Source of the DNA: Vitellaria paradoxa
Lineage: Eukaryota > Streptophyta > Magnoliopsida > Ericales > Sapotaceae
DNA: 64,000 bases
Reading direction: 5' to 3'
Assembly (NCBI GenBank): GCA_019916065.1
Contig: CM034236.1
Span: forward strand, 47,111,144-47,175,143
Positions 21,861 through 34,781 of this stretch are shown here, one piece after another. The position numbers were made by a program, and so were the translations under genes. Under the pieces are notes generated by a model, which was not told the origin of the DNA, ran no database searches, and worked only from the letters and a program-made list of their open reading frames with translations. Numbering within the stretch: position 1 is the stretch's first letter; each line of letters starts with the position of its first letter.

Positions 21861-24800
21861 CTACACATGAGCAAATGTGTTGGCATAAGCTGCAGCTTCG
21901 GGATGGTAGTAAAGCATCTCTCTCAGCATCAGCTCTCTAATCATGGGTTCCTCCATGTTCTCATCTATGTCAAGATTGATTTGGACTTCTGCAGGAGGGT
22001 TGTGGCTCGGATCATATAGACCGGCCATGTAAGGGTGATCGAGAGCCTCTGTTACTGTGATTCTCTTAGAAGGATCAAACACCAGCATCCTTTGTAACAA
22101 ATCTATAGCTAAGGGGTCAGCTTGTGGGTACAGAGAAGATAAGTGGATTCCTCTAGAATAGGGAAGTGTTTTGATGAAGTTCCTAGCCTTTGGATTATCA
22201 ATAAAGGCCAGGTCAGCTTGACGTTGGCTGCCAAGGACGTTGATGATTAATTCAAGCTGGTTGAGCCATTCGGTTCCTGGGAAAAGGGGCTTCCGACCAA
22301 GAATTTCAGCAAAGATGCATCCTACGGACCAGATGTCAATGGAGTTTCCATAATTTTCACAGCTGAGGAGGAGCTCTGGTGCACGGTACCACCGGGTGAC
22401 AACATATTCGGTCATGAACTGTCCATTGTCTCTGCTAGTTCGTGCCAGTCCAAAGTCGCATATCTTTAGTTCGCAGTTAGCATTGACAAGGAGATTTCCA
22501 GGCTTCAAGTCTCGATGAAGAATGTTTGCTGAGTGGAGATACTTCAACCCTCGGAGCAACTGGAATATGTAATGCAATGCATGCAAGTGATTAAGCAAAA
22601 CAGCAACTGGACCAAATCTGAACCTCCAAAACAACTTTAAATAGAACGAGTAGACAAATGCTCACTACTACTGACTCAGAGCTTCATATCACATTCAAAA
22701 TTTTCAACAATCGAAACTGCTGAAAATATCAGTTGAAGCGTGTAGATGATTTTACCGCTGTGCTTGTAGTGAAATTGTCAAATTGATGTCAAGATAAGCC
22801 ATTACACCCCCAACCTATTGGAGGTTATCATAGAAAGTGTTTATGTTAGACAGCAATACTCTGTTTCCCGTGATAAAACATGGTCACTTGATTCTCTTTA
22901 TTGGAAAAAATAAATGAATAGCCCGCAAAAACTGTGTTGGTCATTGCTGCAGTTTGCTACAGCTATTAGCCTATACTGGTCTACTCAAATTAGATGAAGT
23001 CAACTTAATGTGGTAATACCATGACATTAAAAAAATAAAACTAGTGACCTTTCTTCCCTGTGTTGGTAAATTAAGTCACTGGTATGATACCCTCCTATAA
23101 ATGGAAATACCCTCCTATAAATTTGGCAGATTCCCTTCTGCTGGAGGGTACTCATCTGGTACAGAACAACTAAAAAAGTATCGGATAAGGCTCAATCAAG
23201 AAAAATTGTGAATTCGGGGGAAGCATAAATTTTAACTTTGAAAAATCCCTTGCTTTTCTAGTGAAATGAGAACCATGTCCTTCGTTATCCTGTTGTGATG
23301 CCAGTGAGGTTGAACAGGGCCAAGGTCATAGCTATTTACAGGAGGAAATGTGCTGCGAGATTGCTTGGACACTATATATTTGCAGTCTTGGTGGCCTAAT
23401 TCAAAACACATTTGTGACTTTCTTTATATGCTGCTACAAGAACTCTCATAGCTGTTCTCCCTTCACAACATAAAACCGTAAATAAAACATATTAAACTGA
23501 CCAGATAAACCACTGGGGGTTTAGGTTATGCAACATGTTTGTTATGCCAGTGAATTCCTACAACAAAATAGTAATTATAGCAATTCCTAAGAAGAGTATT
23601 AACTTTGAAAGAAGTTCTAAAAATGGATCATGCTATAGCAAGGATTCATACATGCTAGCCATCTGCATCCATATCAAATGCTATTAGTAAAGGTTAGCTA
23701 CTTTCATACAACCTAAGCAGCATGGATATGGATACAGATATGAAATACAGACACAATACGTGTATAGACACGGATGGGACAATTTTCAAAAAATGAGAAT
23801 ACAAACACGGTGAGTATAAAGCAAAAAAATATAATTTTTATTTTTATTAGCTACATATATAAATATAATATCCACAGAAAAAAATAATTCAATACATAAT
23901 CTAATAGAGGAAATATAATAAAACATGAGAGAAGATTTTTTAATTTTAATAGTTTCGGATACTCAAATTTAAGTTTGTCATAGTCATGTGTTTGAAAAAA
24001 TATATAAAAATAATTGGATACCCCACGTGGCATGCCAGACACATATCTCAAAGTATTCAAATAGTATGTGTGTTGGATACAGAGATACGGCACCCATTTT
24101 AAAATGTTCGTGCTTCATAGCATACAATAGTATTTTGAGAAAAACAATCCAAAGTAACCACAGTGAAAATGTCAACAATGACTTTCCCAAGTTGATTGCT
24201 ACTAATTTGTCAATAAGTATCAGCATACCACAATGATAAAGGTACTTCCTTTTCAATAAGATCTCATTGAGAACACTTACTACTAACTTGACAATAAAAA
24301 TCAACATAATATGGTAAATTTTCACAATGTAATGAATTGAAATCTTATTTGATGACAAAAAAAAAAGTTTCTTGAGTTTGATTATGTCAAATAATTTAAT
24401 AACAAAATTCAAGAAATTAGGTCAATCAGTATCCTTGTACACAACAAGAGAATTAAGATCAACTTCCTAGACATGACGCCTAATTTGAAATAAAAATGAA
24501 TAATGACATCCACAGTCCTTTATAATGTTATCAACACCAATAAGCAACTAAATTTATGGACATTTGATGCACAAAAAATTAAAAAAAGTCCAATACCTGG
24601 AAGAGAAAGTATTTGCAGTGGTCATTGGAAAGCAGCTGAGAAGACTTTATGATCTGATGAAGATCAGTATCCATCAGTTCATAAACCAAATATACGTCCT
24701 TGAAACTTGCCCGGTGTATAGGCATCATAACATCCTTAAGAGCAATCACGTTCTCATGCCGGACATGCCGGAGAAGCTTCAACTCCCTAAGAGTCCTCAA

Positions 24801-25019
24801 GGCATCTATACGGTTCCCGAACACATCGATGATCTTCTTGATCGCAACCCGCTCGTTAGTTTCCCTGTTAATGGAAGAACACACCACACCATAGGCTCCT
24901 CTGCCAATGGGTTTGATGGGAACGTATTTCGTATCAATCTCAAACAATGTCTGCCAGATTAAGTAATGATGCTTCCCACGAGGCCTAACACCATTTGGAG
25001 GCTCCACGAGTGTTGCCAT
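21861..25019 (-). CDS. MPK7: Group C MAP kinase (MPK7/MPK1/MPK2/MPK14 type), 373 aa
   Basis: Two exons: 25019-24597 (141 codons) and 22559-21861 (233 codons with the TAG stop), joined in phase 0 ([14 protein letters not shown]). Kinase signatures in order: glycine loop GRGAYG at 39-44, lysine K61 in VAIKK, catalytic HRDLKPGN at 156-163, DFG at 176-178 and the activation motif TEY at 191-193. The N terminus [10 protein letters not shown] and C-terminal [10 protein letters not shown] are typical of group C. Length fits the family (~370 aa). Family members phosphorylate Ser/Thr-Pro substrates and act below MKK3 in hormone, wounding and light signalling. The start is the first ATG; an in-frame run further 5' has only a TTG. 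MPK7 is the nearest relative I recognise, but MPK14 or MPK1/2 cannot be excluded. Confidence 0.95.
22560..24596 (-). other. MAP kinase intron, 2037 bp
   Basis: Bounded by CTTCCAG|GTATTGG and ACATATTCCAG. No exon seen. It includes a short direct repeat (ataccctcctataaat, twice near 23088-23119) and a region at ~23718-24095 with ends around 'ggatatggatacagatat' and 'ttggatacagagatacgg', which resembles a common dispersed plant repeat but has no clear boundaries. Confidence 0.65.
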
Positions 25020-25066
25020 TTTTCTATGCAAATCACCCCCCAAATGATTCTTATCTCTTCTCAATG

Positions 25067-25205
25067 CTGGTAACTAATGAGAAAAATAGACTAACTTCCC
25101 AAGAATTAGGACTAGTGCAATTTGGGGATTTGAACTAGAAAATGAAAACTAATTGATAATACAAAACCCAAGTGCGCATCAGAAGGGGAAAGAATCGATT
25201 CTTAC
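25067..25205 (-). other. Probable 5' UTR intron of the MAP kinase gene, 139 bp
   Basis: A strong donor (GCAA|GTAAGAATC) and acceptor (TTAGTTACCAG) lie 48 nt upstream of the start codon. This is inference from splice signals alone. Confidence 0.5.
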
Positions 25206-25690
25206 TTGCAAAGGTATTTAATTCAATCTTTCCGAATTGTTTCTCTGATCCTCTCCTTCCAAATATTCTTATTCTGTTCACTTTACTCCAAACTATCCAA
25301 CAGCAGAAACTACCCAACTCTTCCTTTTCTTCAAAATTCCCCAATTCACGGCAAACTTTTTAACTATAAAGGAAGCCAATTTCCAGAGAAGCAAACCACA
25401 AGTACATCGAATTCTCAACCTTTTACCCTGGAATTTCCCCTGGAAGAAAATTCCCACCTTCCTTTCCCGGCGAACCAAACGCCTCCAACCCCCAATTCTT
25501 CTACTCAAGCGTAATTTTATTAAGATTTTACAGAATTCAGAAAAACGCCACTCCTATTGGAATCTAAAAGCTCAGAATCGTCCGAAGACTCAATGAATCA
25601 CTTCAACTGTTCTCATACTAGAGACTAGGATCGCCGACTATTGCGAGCGACTCGTACAGATATACATACATACATGTGTGTGTATACGTG

Positions 25691-25718
25691 TAGAGAGAGA
25701 GAGAGAGAGAGAGAGAGA
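25691..25718. repeat. (GA)14 tract upstream of the MAP kinase gene
   Basis: A perfect GA run, CT on the coding strand, about 680 nt upstream of the start codon and preceded by a gt/at-rich run. It may lie in the promoter or distal leader. Confidence 0.85.
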
Positions 25719-26047
25719 TGGGGCGGGGGGACAAGCAAAAGGGAGGATATGCAGGAGTGGCAAATGACAGCCCCACGGCACTTACACCCCGAACACGATA
25801 ACCACGGATATTTTCCCCCCTCTTTTTCTTTGATCATTTAGGAAAACATCAACTCTCTCTCTCACGCTTTCTCTTGTTATTTCAATCAATCAATGGTTCG
25901 TCTTACTCATTCATGCGCAAACAACCATACACAAAAGTACACAGCTCGTGGTCGGCTCACGTTAGCTCCGCTTTCACAGTCATCAATTCATAACCCCTTT
26001 GATGCCAGGTTGCAATGAAATGTAAAAAGCATTTGAAAGTTAAAAGA

Positions 26048-26730
26048 GCCCGATTGGATAATGTTAAAATATCAGATAAATAAGTTTTAGAGAGAGTATA
26101 AGATAAGAGAGGGTATTATTTTTAGAGGATTGATTTACATTGATGTGATTTTTATAGAAGGGGATAATTTTTGACTTAGTTTGGATGTTTTATAAATAAG
26201 AGGGGATGAATAATAGAAAAATCAGTCAAATGACTCTTTTACCCTTGTGGTGTCCCAAACTTGGTTACCCATTAAATTAAATATTAAATTACAAAACCCA
26301 TTCTATTTAATTATTTTTGGATAATGTGAAGTTATATTATTTATTTCATTGAAAATTTAATTTTTTATAACTTTATTTAAATTTTTTTAAATATGTACTT
26401 TTGAATAGTTGGTTATTATTCATTTTTTTAATTATATTTATTTTGACTTGTTGGCCTATCTATTATTTTTTACTAGTATTATATTTATTTTAATCAAGTT
26501 AACAATACTATTAACGAGGGTTAAAAATGTCAAAAATTCCCCACTCAAAAGGGGATAATTTTTTGTGAGCCCCTAGGCTGCCCAAATATTATCTCGCAAG
26601 GGAAAATAGAGAGAGGGGTAAAACTAAGAGGGGGAAGAAAAGTGTTGTCAAACCATGGCAAATGGGTGGGACCCACCATTATGAAGGGGTAAAAACTTTG
26701 GAGGGGATTTTACCCTCATCCAATTGGGGC
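26048..26730. mobile_element. TIR element, ~680 bp, non-autonomous
   Basis: Left end gcccgattggataatg is inverted at the right end (reverse complement gccccaattggatgaggg). The interior repeats 'aggggataattttt' twice. No open frame. Flanks (ttaaaag and gtaaaag) hint at a target duplication but are not decisive. Confidence 0.6.
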
Positions 26731-28644
26731 CTAAGGGTAAAAGACTGACTGCCTTGATTTTTTTAAATAATTAAATAGTCATGATTTAAGTTAATTTTTT
26801 TTAAATAATTTAATAATTCAAATGATTTAATGGTTCGAATAAAAACTGTTAATCTTTTACATTTTAATCGCTGAAGTATAATTAATGTCGTGCCCAAAAA
26901 TTTAGGTTAGCATAAATTCAAATCACAAGTAAAAATTTTAAATAATGCATAAAATAGGATAAAATACAAAATATTATATATTAATATTAAATGTTTCTTA
27001 CACAAAATAACTTTCAAATTAATAAAACATGTTACAACAATCCATTTGTTAGGAAGCGATAGGGGAAAGGTGCGCAAATTCTTGTACTTGATGCACGAAT
27101 TCAAATTAATCCCCACATCTTACGTAATCCCTAGCGAAATTTTATTTTTACCTTACATTCCTGCCCCAAACGGGATATGGGAATTCCCGAAGGAAATCGG
27201 GTACTCGAAAGGAAAAAAAAATAAGAAATTCTAATTTTCAGATTACAAATTCAAGTATCAAGTTCAAGTTTTAAACATTCTAAATTTCACATGTCTAACT
27301 GCCTAAGTATCAAGTCCAAATTTCATATTCAAGTATAAATGCATGCATATCAATTCAAGTTCTAGTCTCTAGATTCAAGCCTAAGGCCATTAACACAAAT
27401 CAATGAGGGGATTCAAGGATTTTGTAGGGATTGAGTAGGTACGAGTTGGGAACAGATTCATATTCATATTCATATCCTACTTGATTCTGAAATTTTTTTT
27501 AAAAATGTTCATATATTGTGTCTGACTTCCAAAAAATCCTCAAATCTCCTACCCGTTCAGGGCAGGGATCAGGTAAGGTATAGATGGGTCAACCGAAATA
27601 GCCATCCCCACCCCTCGTTCTTTTACATTCTGAAAACATTACAATTTCTTTTATATAAAAATGGAATGACTACTTTTATTTCTTTATTTGATATTAATTT
27701 AAGTAATGTTAAAATAAAATAATATTAATTTTGACTTACTTAAAATAAAATCACATAAAAATTTTGAAAGTAGAGTGGAATATAAATAGGGGTGATAATA
27801 TTTGACACAACTCGAACATGACACAACTTATATAATAGTTTACTGAGAGAAAATTTAAATATGATAAAATATAAATGCGTAAATCCAAAATTAACATGAT
27901 TTAATATAATTTAACTTGATTATATAATAAATCAATTATTAAATATACTCATTAAATTTTAAAATATTTGAACATTTACACACAAATATGAATAACCACC
28001 TTTAGGGTATATATACAAGTGGAAGTCATGATAATGGTGATATAATATAATTGTTTATTTTTATTTTTTTTAATAAAAATCCAAGGTAAGCCCTTGTCCA
28101 TCCTTTATATAACGTGGCTCCGCCATTGAGTGCAACGTGTAAACTTTGATACAAGTTATAATAGGCTGAAATGTAAAGGATAATAGTCTTGGTTTTCTCT
28201 AAATAATTTAATGATCATGACTTAACCTGGTTTTTTTTAAAATAATTTAATGGTTATGATTTTCAAATGATTTGATGATCCAAATCAAGACGGTTGATAT
28301 TTTACACTTCAATACTTGTAACTCTTAATCTTAATTGAAAAAAAAATTAAAAAATCAATTTAATATTTAGAGTGTGTTTGGAATGAGAATATAATAAAAG
28401 AAAATAAAAAAATAAGAAAGAAATATAAATTTTTTTAAATTTATGTTTTATTTGTATAAAAATAAAAAATATTTATCACCCAATTAATTAATTAATTTAA
28501 TTATTTTAATTTCTTACATTTCATGTGTTCCATGTTTAATTTTTCATTATAAATACAATACAATAATTAATTTTATATATATATTTTTTTCATTTTATTT
28601 TTTTGACAAATTGTCAATCCTAACATTACTCTAATGTTTAATTT

Positions 28645-30000
28645 TTTTTAGGGGTAGCAAAATCGACCCAAACCCATCAATCCGCCCAATTAAACCCATA
28701 ACAAATGGGTTTGGGTTCTATTATTTTACTAATTGGGTTGTAATTGGTTAACTTATAAAATACCTATTTATAAACGAGTGCAATTGGGTTGTGAAACGAG
28801 ACCCGTTAAAACACCCATTTAAATTAAAAAAATTAATTTAATCCCCCTCTTTACACTGCTCTCTTTCTCACCTCTCTCTCTCTCTCTCTCTTTCTCTAGA
28901 GAGAAAGAGCACACACACACACACAAAACATGCACGTACGCGCGTGCGCACATACACGTAGACACACACACGCGCATACACACGCACATGCGGGCGCGTG
29001 CACACACTCCCACACACCCATGCTCGCCTGCACACTTGTGCATACATACACGCGCACACGCACACGCACACACACATGCACACATGGGCACACACGCACA
29101 CGCGCGCACACACACCCACACACAAGCGTGCGCACGAATACACACACAGGCGCGTGCGCACGTAAACACGCACACGCGCACGCGCACACGTACACACACA
29201 CGCCCACATGGGCACACACGAGTGTGCATGCGCACACTCCCACACACGTGCGCGTGCAAGGACACACACATGCGCCTGCGCGCACACACGCACAATAGCT
29301 CACATGTGCACACATGCGTGCGCACGCACACTTGTGCATACACACAGGCGCACACGCACACATGGGCACACACGCACGCGCGCGCACACACACCTACACA
29401 TATGCGCGAGCACGAGTACACACCTACACATATGCGCGCGCACGAGTACACACACAAGCGCATGCGCACGCAAACACGCGCATGCACACACGCGCACACG
29501 CCCACATAGGCGCACATGCACACACGGGCACACACGCACACACGTGCGCGCGCGCGCGCGCACACACGCGCACACGCACACACACACTCGAGCACTCACG
29601 CGCGCGCGCGCACACACACATCCACAGAGAAAGAGAAAGAGTTGTTGATTTAAAATTGAATAAAAAATAAATCGATTAGTATAAATTCGAAATTAACTGA
29701 AAATTGTAAATATAATATATAATATTATATAATATGTATAATATTATATTAATTAAAATAAATATTGATGTATTTATATATATACACATTAATTGAAATA
29801 AAATTTTAATTTTTTTTAAAGTAAGTTAGGTTATAAGTAAATGGGTTGTGATATGGGTTCATGAGTTTGTAATAACCCGTTTTAACCCACCCATATCTAA
29901 CCCGCTTTTTAAATGGGTGGATTTGGGTTACACCCATTTAACCTCCAACCCGTTTAAACTCATCACTAACCTACCCAAATCGCCCATTTTACCCCCCTAA
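28645..30000. mobile_element. Possible inverted-repeat element enclosing the CA/CG-rich array
   Basis: The left flank starts ttaggggtagcaaaatcgac. The reverse complement of the right flank starts ttaggggggtaaaatgggcg. Both flanks are full of aaacccat/atgggttt phrases. Such gggt-rich ends are typical of hAT-like MITEs. The array at 28905-29625 sits in the middle. Ends and target duplication are not certain. Confidence 0.5.
28905..29625. repeat. CA/CG-rich alternating purine-pyrimidine array, ~720 bp
   Basis: Nearly unbroken alternation of purine and pyrimidine (cacacg, gcgcgc, acacat). It carries higher-order structure: gcacacttgtgcata at ~29029 and ~29326, and catgggcacacacg at ~29083 and ~29363, so a block of ~280-300 bp is duplicated. 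Inside the second block a ~30 bp unit (ctacacatatgcgcg then cacgagtacaca) is tandemly doubled at 29393-29450. CT/GA runs flank the array. All frames are open only because of the repeat. Confidence 0.9.
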
Positions 30001-31602
30001 TTTTTTTTGTTTAATATGACTTTTCTTCGCCGAAACTTGAATTTTCTTTTCTTTTCTTTTCTTTTTTGTGTTTTAGTAGCTTTTTGAAATTTAGTTACAA
30101 TTAAAAAAATTGAAAAAGAATGTTTAAAAATAAAAGATTTCAAGCACTAGAAAAAAAAGCCAGCTTTTTTTTATTTGTATGTGAGTTTTTCTATTTTTAC
30201 ATTTTTTATATTTTTTTGAATTTGAATAACATACTTAAAACTGTCAAAAACACAAAAAAAAAAAAAAAAAAAAATCAAATGTCAATAAAAAAAAGCGGAG
30301 AAAAAAAAAATTCTAACTGCTTATTACCAAATTATGCTTGAGTGTCAAAAAATTGAATTTTTAACCAAAACAAAAAAGCAACATGATTGTAATTTTAATT
30401 TATTCCTCAGTTCTTTTTAAAAAAGATAAAAAGTAAAAATATTGCATCATGCATTTTTTTTAAAGAAAGAAAAGAACTTTTTAAAGGAGATAGCCAACTA
30501 AAAACAAAAAACAAAAAAACAAAAAAAGATAGAGTAGCTATAACGGGGGTGAGTTTTTTGTTTTTAATATTATATTAGGTGTATACCCTTGTAATGTATG
30601 AATGATTTTTAAAGATAAGCATGAATCTAAAACTATGAGACATTTCCTCGTAAAACATTAATCCAATCCTCAATTGGATAAACCATTGCCTTTGCCATCA
30701 AAGCTAAAACGAAGCAAACATTTCGAAAAGAACTACCAAGCCAACCATACTAATTTGATTAAAACCATGAGCTTAATCAACTCCAATATTGAAATTCTAA
30801 GCCTAAAAGAGAGAAAAAAAATACGAGGGATGTGGCATAAGGATAAGCCAGCTACCGAGTGAAAACATGAATGTTTGGCATACCAAAAAAAAATCAAAAA
30901 ATTTTTAATTTTCATCAATTTTTTAATTTTTTAATTAAATTTTATCATATGTCACTTTTATCTCAATTTTTTATTTTTTTATTTTAATTTCTGGCTATTT
31001 TAATTCACTTTTTTTTTTTTGGACAGATCCATATTTGGATTCTTTTCTCTCGTCGAAGTTCCGCTTTGAAACATTTTCTAGTAGTTATCATAAAAAATAT
31101 TAAAAAAAAAAAAAAAAGGGTGTCGGTTTTGTGGGTCTTATTGAGCAAATGGCAGATGATCACGTGTAGGCCGCCCAGGGCCCAGGCTAGCTTCCTTTGT
31201 TGAGAAGCCAGAGAAGGCTGGCGCTCTGGCTGGCGAGTGCAATCCAGAAATAGCAAAGAAATTCTACCAGAAATATTTATTAGATTAAATTATTAGAATG
31301 ATGTGCGTATTTAAAATTTATTATTGTAAATGAATATAATAATTAAAATATTCTTTAATTTTAAAAATATTATTATTAAATTGATTCGTAACAATTTTTG
31401 TTTTGAAAAAAATTTTGTAATTTTACACCAAAAGTTACAAAATATAATTTCTCATGCGTTTGGAAAAATTTTGTAAATTCTTTGTAATTTTTGCAGAAAA
31501 TTTAAAAATTTTTGTAACTTAGTGTGTGGACTAACTTTTTATACATTTAGTAAAACATCAACTTTTGAAGAAAATTTAGAAAAACTTAAACTTTTCTAAA
31601 TG

Positions 31603-31636
<34 letters not shown>

Positions 31637-32021
31637 GAGAAATTGGCCAAAAAAGAAAAACATCATTCCACCAAACAGACTCCTAATAATCTAAATTCTA
31701 TTATTATTATTTTTTAAATATTCACGTAATATTCTTTACTACGTATTAAGAAAGTGGTTTTAATTTGACAGGATGGAGTCAATTTTAGAATTTTCAGATC
31801 AAAACAAGCTGGTCGGTTTTACCATTTAGATGCAAGTGAAGAAGATTTTTATATGAGATGATTTGTTTATATGTGCTTTTTATTTATTTAGATGTGTTTG
31901 GCATCGTAAAAATTAGTTTTAATTTGTAAAATTTATAGTGTCGCAATTTGTATTATAAAAAAAATTAAATTTTATAAATATTTTTAAAAATTTAAACAAG
32001 TCCTTATTTACAGTATGTTTG

Positions 32022-32168
32022 ACGCGTTATAATTCTCTGAAAATTTGTAAAAATTTTTGAAAATCTCTAAAAGTTATTCACTTTTTATTTTACTGTATTA
32101 ATTATGAACTTAAAATTTTTATTAAATTATCTTACTTTATCTTACTTTTTATCACTCTATACACTCCC
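32022..32168. repeat. Short MITE-like repeat, family B copy
   Basis: Shares the order gtttgacgcg, tgtaaaaatttttgaaaa, attatgaactt, atctta-ctttttatcactct with the other family B copies. Confidence 0.5.
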
Positions 32169-34259
32169 TTAATTTGAGAGAGATGAAGGGGGAAATTTAT
32201 TATTGAATTCCAAAACTTTTTTTTTTTATTTTTTTTGACGGTGAAAGCTTATATTTTATTGTACTACATACAATCGACCTATGGCTTGGTTTTACTCTTT
32301 CAAAAGGGGAGGTTTGGGATAACACATATTGGATCATTGAATTAAAATTTAATAATTTAAATATATTTATATTTTTAGTAAATAAATTTATTTGAAATCA
32401 AATAAATTTTAATAAATATTATTTTAATTCATGTTAAATATTCTCACGAACTTATCATAAGTAACGAACGAAAAATTTTAACAAATAAATTGAACGTACT
32501 AGTCTAACAACTTGTAACAAATTTATATTAACGAAAAAAAAATATAAATATATATATACAAGTCGTTAAAATTTTAAAAATAATTTTAATTAATCTAATT
32601 ATAATTATATCTGCAAATACTTAAAACAAGAATATTAATGAATTTATTACATCGAATTAATTGAGGTCATGCTTTACTTAAACTTTACTAATTTATTTAG
32701 GTCCCATTTCATAACATTTATGTTTACTATTTATTTAAAAAAAAATTGATGTTTACTATTTTTAGTTTATGTTTGGCAAAAAAAAAAAAAAAATGTATTT
32801 GTTAAACTTGTTTTTATTTTTAATTATTTTTTAAAAAATGAAAACTTCAATAGAAAAATACAAACAAAAAAACATTTTATTTTGTTACAAATATTTTGTC
32901 AATTTTAATAATTTGTTCATTTATGTTACGTTATATTAAAATGAATTATTTTATTTAAATATTTTATTTCAGTAAAATTATTTTTAATAAATATCAAAAT
33001 AAAATAAAATAAATTTAAGTTAATAATTAATTTAATGATAATTAGTTCAATTAATATTAAATATATTTTATTAAATGATTTTAATAAATACCATAATTAA
33101 ATTATTTAAATTTTTATGAAATATATTCATTCAATTATTCTTAATAAATAATATAATTAAATTATAATTAATACATTTTATATTTACAGAATTAAATGTT
33201 ATAATAATTACATTTTACAATGAAATTTCAGTTTTTATTTCTAAAAAAAAAAAAGCGATAACAAAAAATAAATAAAAATCACAACGTTACGGTTTTTTAA
33301 ATTTAAAAAATATGCTCAAATTTATTCACTTCTCTTATTTTATCGGAAACTTTGACTTTTTTTGCTCCCCCAGAAATGGAAACAAGCGATGAAGCCAACA
33401 AGAGACATTTGGCTCGAGCAAACTTCGAAAGTTCCAAGAGAGTTAATTAAAATTCAGCACGTAACGGAGATTAAGGAAGTCAATTAATCCCAATCTATTA
33501 ACCAGAGAAATTAATAGATAACGATGACTTTAGTAGAGATTATAACATCTAATCCATTGATGATTTCTTGCCGTGTACTGTCTTTAATTAGGTTTCCATC
33601 TTTAGTGACACTTGGAATATAAGATAATTTCTTATCCGGCATGCAACTTCAATTTTTCCAACATGAAAAAGAAAATCTATGGCTTTCATTCTTTTATTTT
33701 CCTTTTTTTGGGTAAGTCCCCTTTTATATTTGAGTTCTCCTTAAAAAGAGAATTCAATTCTCACCATAGGCTACATAGAGATACACCCAAAAGAGAAAAT
33801 GGGTGATCTTGAAAGAAAAACATAGAAGCATGGGAAAAAAAAAAAAAAAAAAAATTCATTATAGTCTTGTTTAGGGGTGAACAATCAACAGGTCAAATTT
33901 GGTCAGTAACGAATTTAATATTTAACGAGTGACTAAAAAATAATTAATAAAGTATTTAATTAATATTTGGCGTTTATGTGTTGCATTCATAATTTTACTT
34001 TTTTTTTAAATTTTTATAAGATCTAAAAAATATTTGAATATAAAATTATATTTTTAATATCTTCGAATCAGGTCTCAGGTAACATATATATCTGTTCTAT
34101 TTTTTTTTTTTTCCCATGCCCAACTCAAATATTTTAAAAACAAATTCAAACCCTAAAATACCCTTATAAAATGCATAAGTCGGCTTAAGTAAGTCCCGCA
34201 AGTTTATATATATCCACCCCTAATTTCATCCCTTCCATGCATTCAACATTGAATTTTCT

Positions 34260-34487
34260 AACCAACTGCTCTAGGGCAGTTGGCCAGAGCTTTTGGCTTC
34301 CCAAAGGGAGGTCAGGAGTTCAACTCCAAGACTTGTACCCATACAAGGTGTGAGTCTTGAACTTAACCGGCTCGCGTGATTTATGGGATATTACGCGAGC
34401 TTCCGGTTTACTCATCAACTACGTAATTCGTTGAGGGTTACAATAAATCGGTGGGGTTCTGGATCACCAAAAAACAAAAAAAAACAC
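34260..34487 (+). mobile_element. tRNA-derived SINE with target-site duplication
   Basis: The head has an A-box-like ctagggcagttggccagagc at ~34270-34290 and a B-box-like ggagttcaactcc at ~34314-34327, correctly spaced for a tRNA-derived Pol III promoter. The body ends in an A-rich tail. A 10-bp duplication tgaattttct flanks it at 34250-34259 and 34488-34497. No coding capacity; it would depend on LINE enzymes for movement. Confidence 0.85.
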
Positions 34488-34583
34488 TGAATTTTCTTTT
34501 TCAAGGTTCAGTGAAAATATTCAGTTAAATTTAAAGCAAGGCGATTGTGGTCCCATGAAAAAAGCATATATATTCTCAAAACC

Positions 34584-34781
34584 CTAATGCCTTGTCTTCT
34601 TCTCAACCACCTTTAAACCAGGAACTTTCAGACCCTCCTTTTCAGGCCTGTTCGAAGAAACTTTAAAATACTTTATGTAATATATAGTAACATTAATCCA
34701 TAATGAATGAGATATACCAAGAGAAATCAATGATAAGTAGAAGAGTAGAACAAAGGCAAGTGGCCACCCTTCCCTTTCCAT
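34584..34781 (-). CDS. Possible small secreted or single-span protein, 65 aa
   Basis: I do not recognise a family. The ORF begins MEREGWPLAFVLLFYLS, a charged start followed by a strong hydrophobic segment like a signal peptide or membrane anchor. It ends in a basic tail (GLKVPGLKVVEKKTRH). A stretch of 57 nt in the middle (34661-34717) has GT and AG ends and is a multiple of three. Removing it would join LSLISL to VSSNRPEKEG and give a 46-residue secreted-peptide-like precursor, but 57 nt is below the usual plant intron minimum. A TATA-rich stretch lies upstream near 34870. It could equally be a chance ORF. Confidence 0.3.
   Translation of the reverse strand: MEREGWPLAFVLLFYLSLISLGISHSLWINVTIYYIKYFKVSSNRPEKEGLKVPGLKVVEKKTRH

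Noticed and set aside
23851..24412. Overlapping ORFs of 80-142 codons in the MAP kinase intron
   Set aside because: They are Ile/Leu/Phe/Tyr-rich from A+T composition, present on both strands, with no recognisable domain.
25020..25064. N-terminal extension of the MAP kinase
   Set aside because: It begins with TTG and falls between a probable 5' UTR splice acceptor and the family-typical [10 protein letters not shown] start.
28819..29648. Long ORFs (up to 258 codons) on both strands, Cys/Val/Arg- or His/Thr-rich
   Set aside because: They are a by-product of the CA/CG repeat, which contains no stop in most frames. No domain, no unique sequence, and all six frames show it.
34260..34340. Functional tRNA gene
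   Set aside because: A and B boxes are present but the sequence does not fold as a full cloverleaf and continues into a SINE body with an A-rich tail and target duplication.
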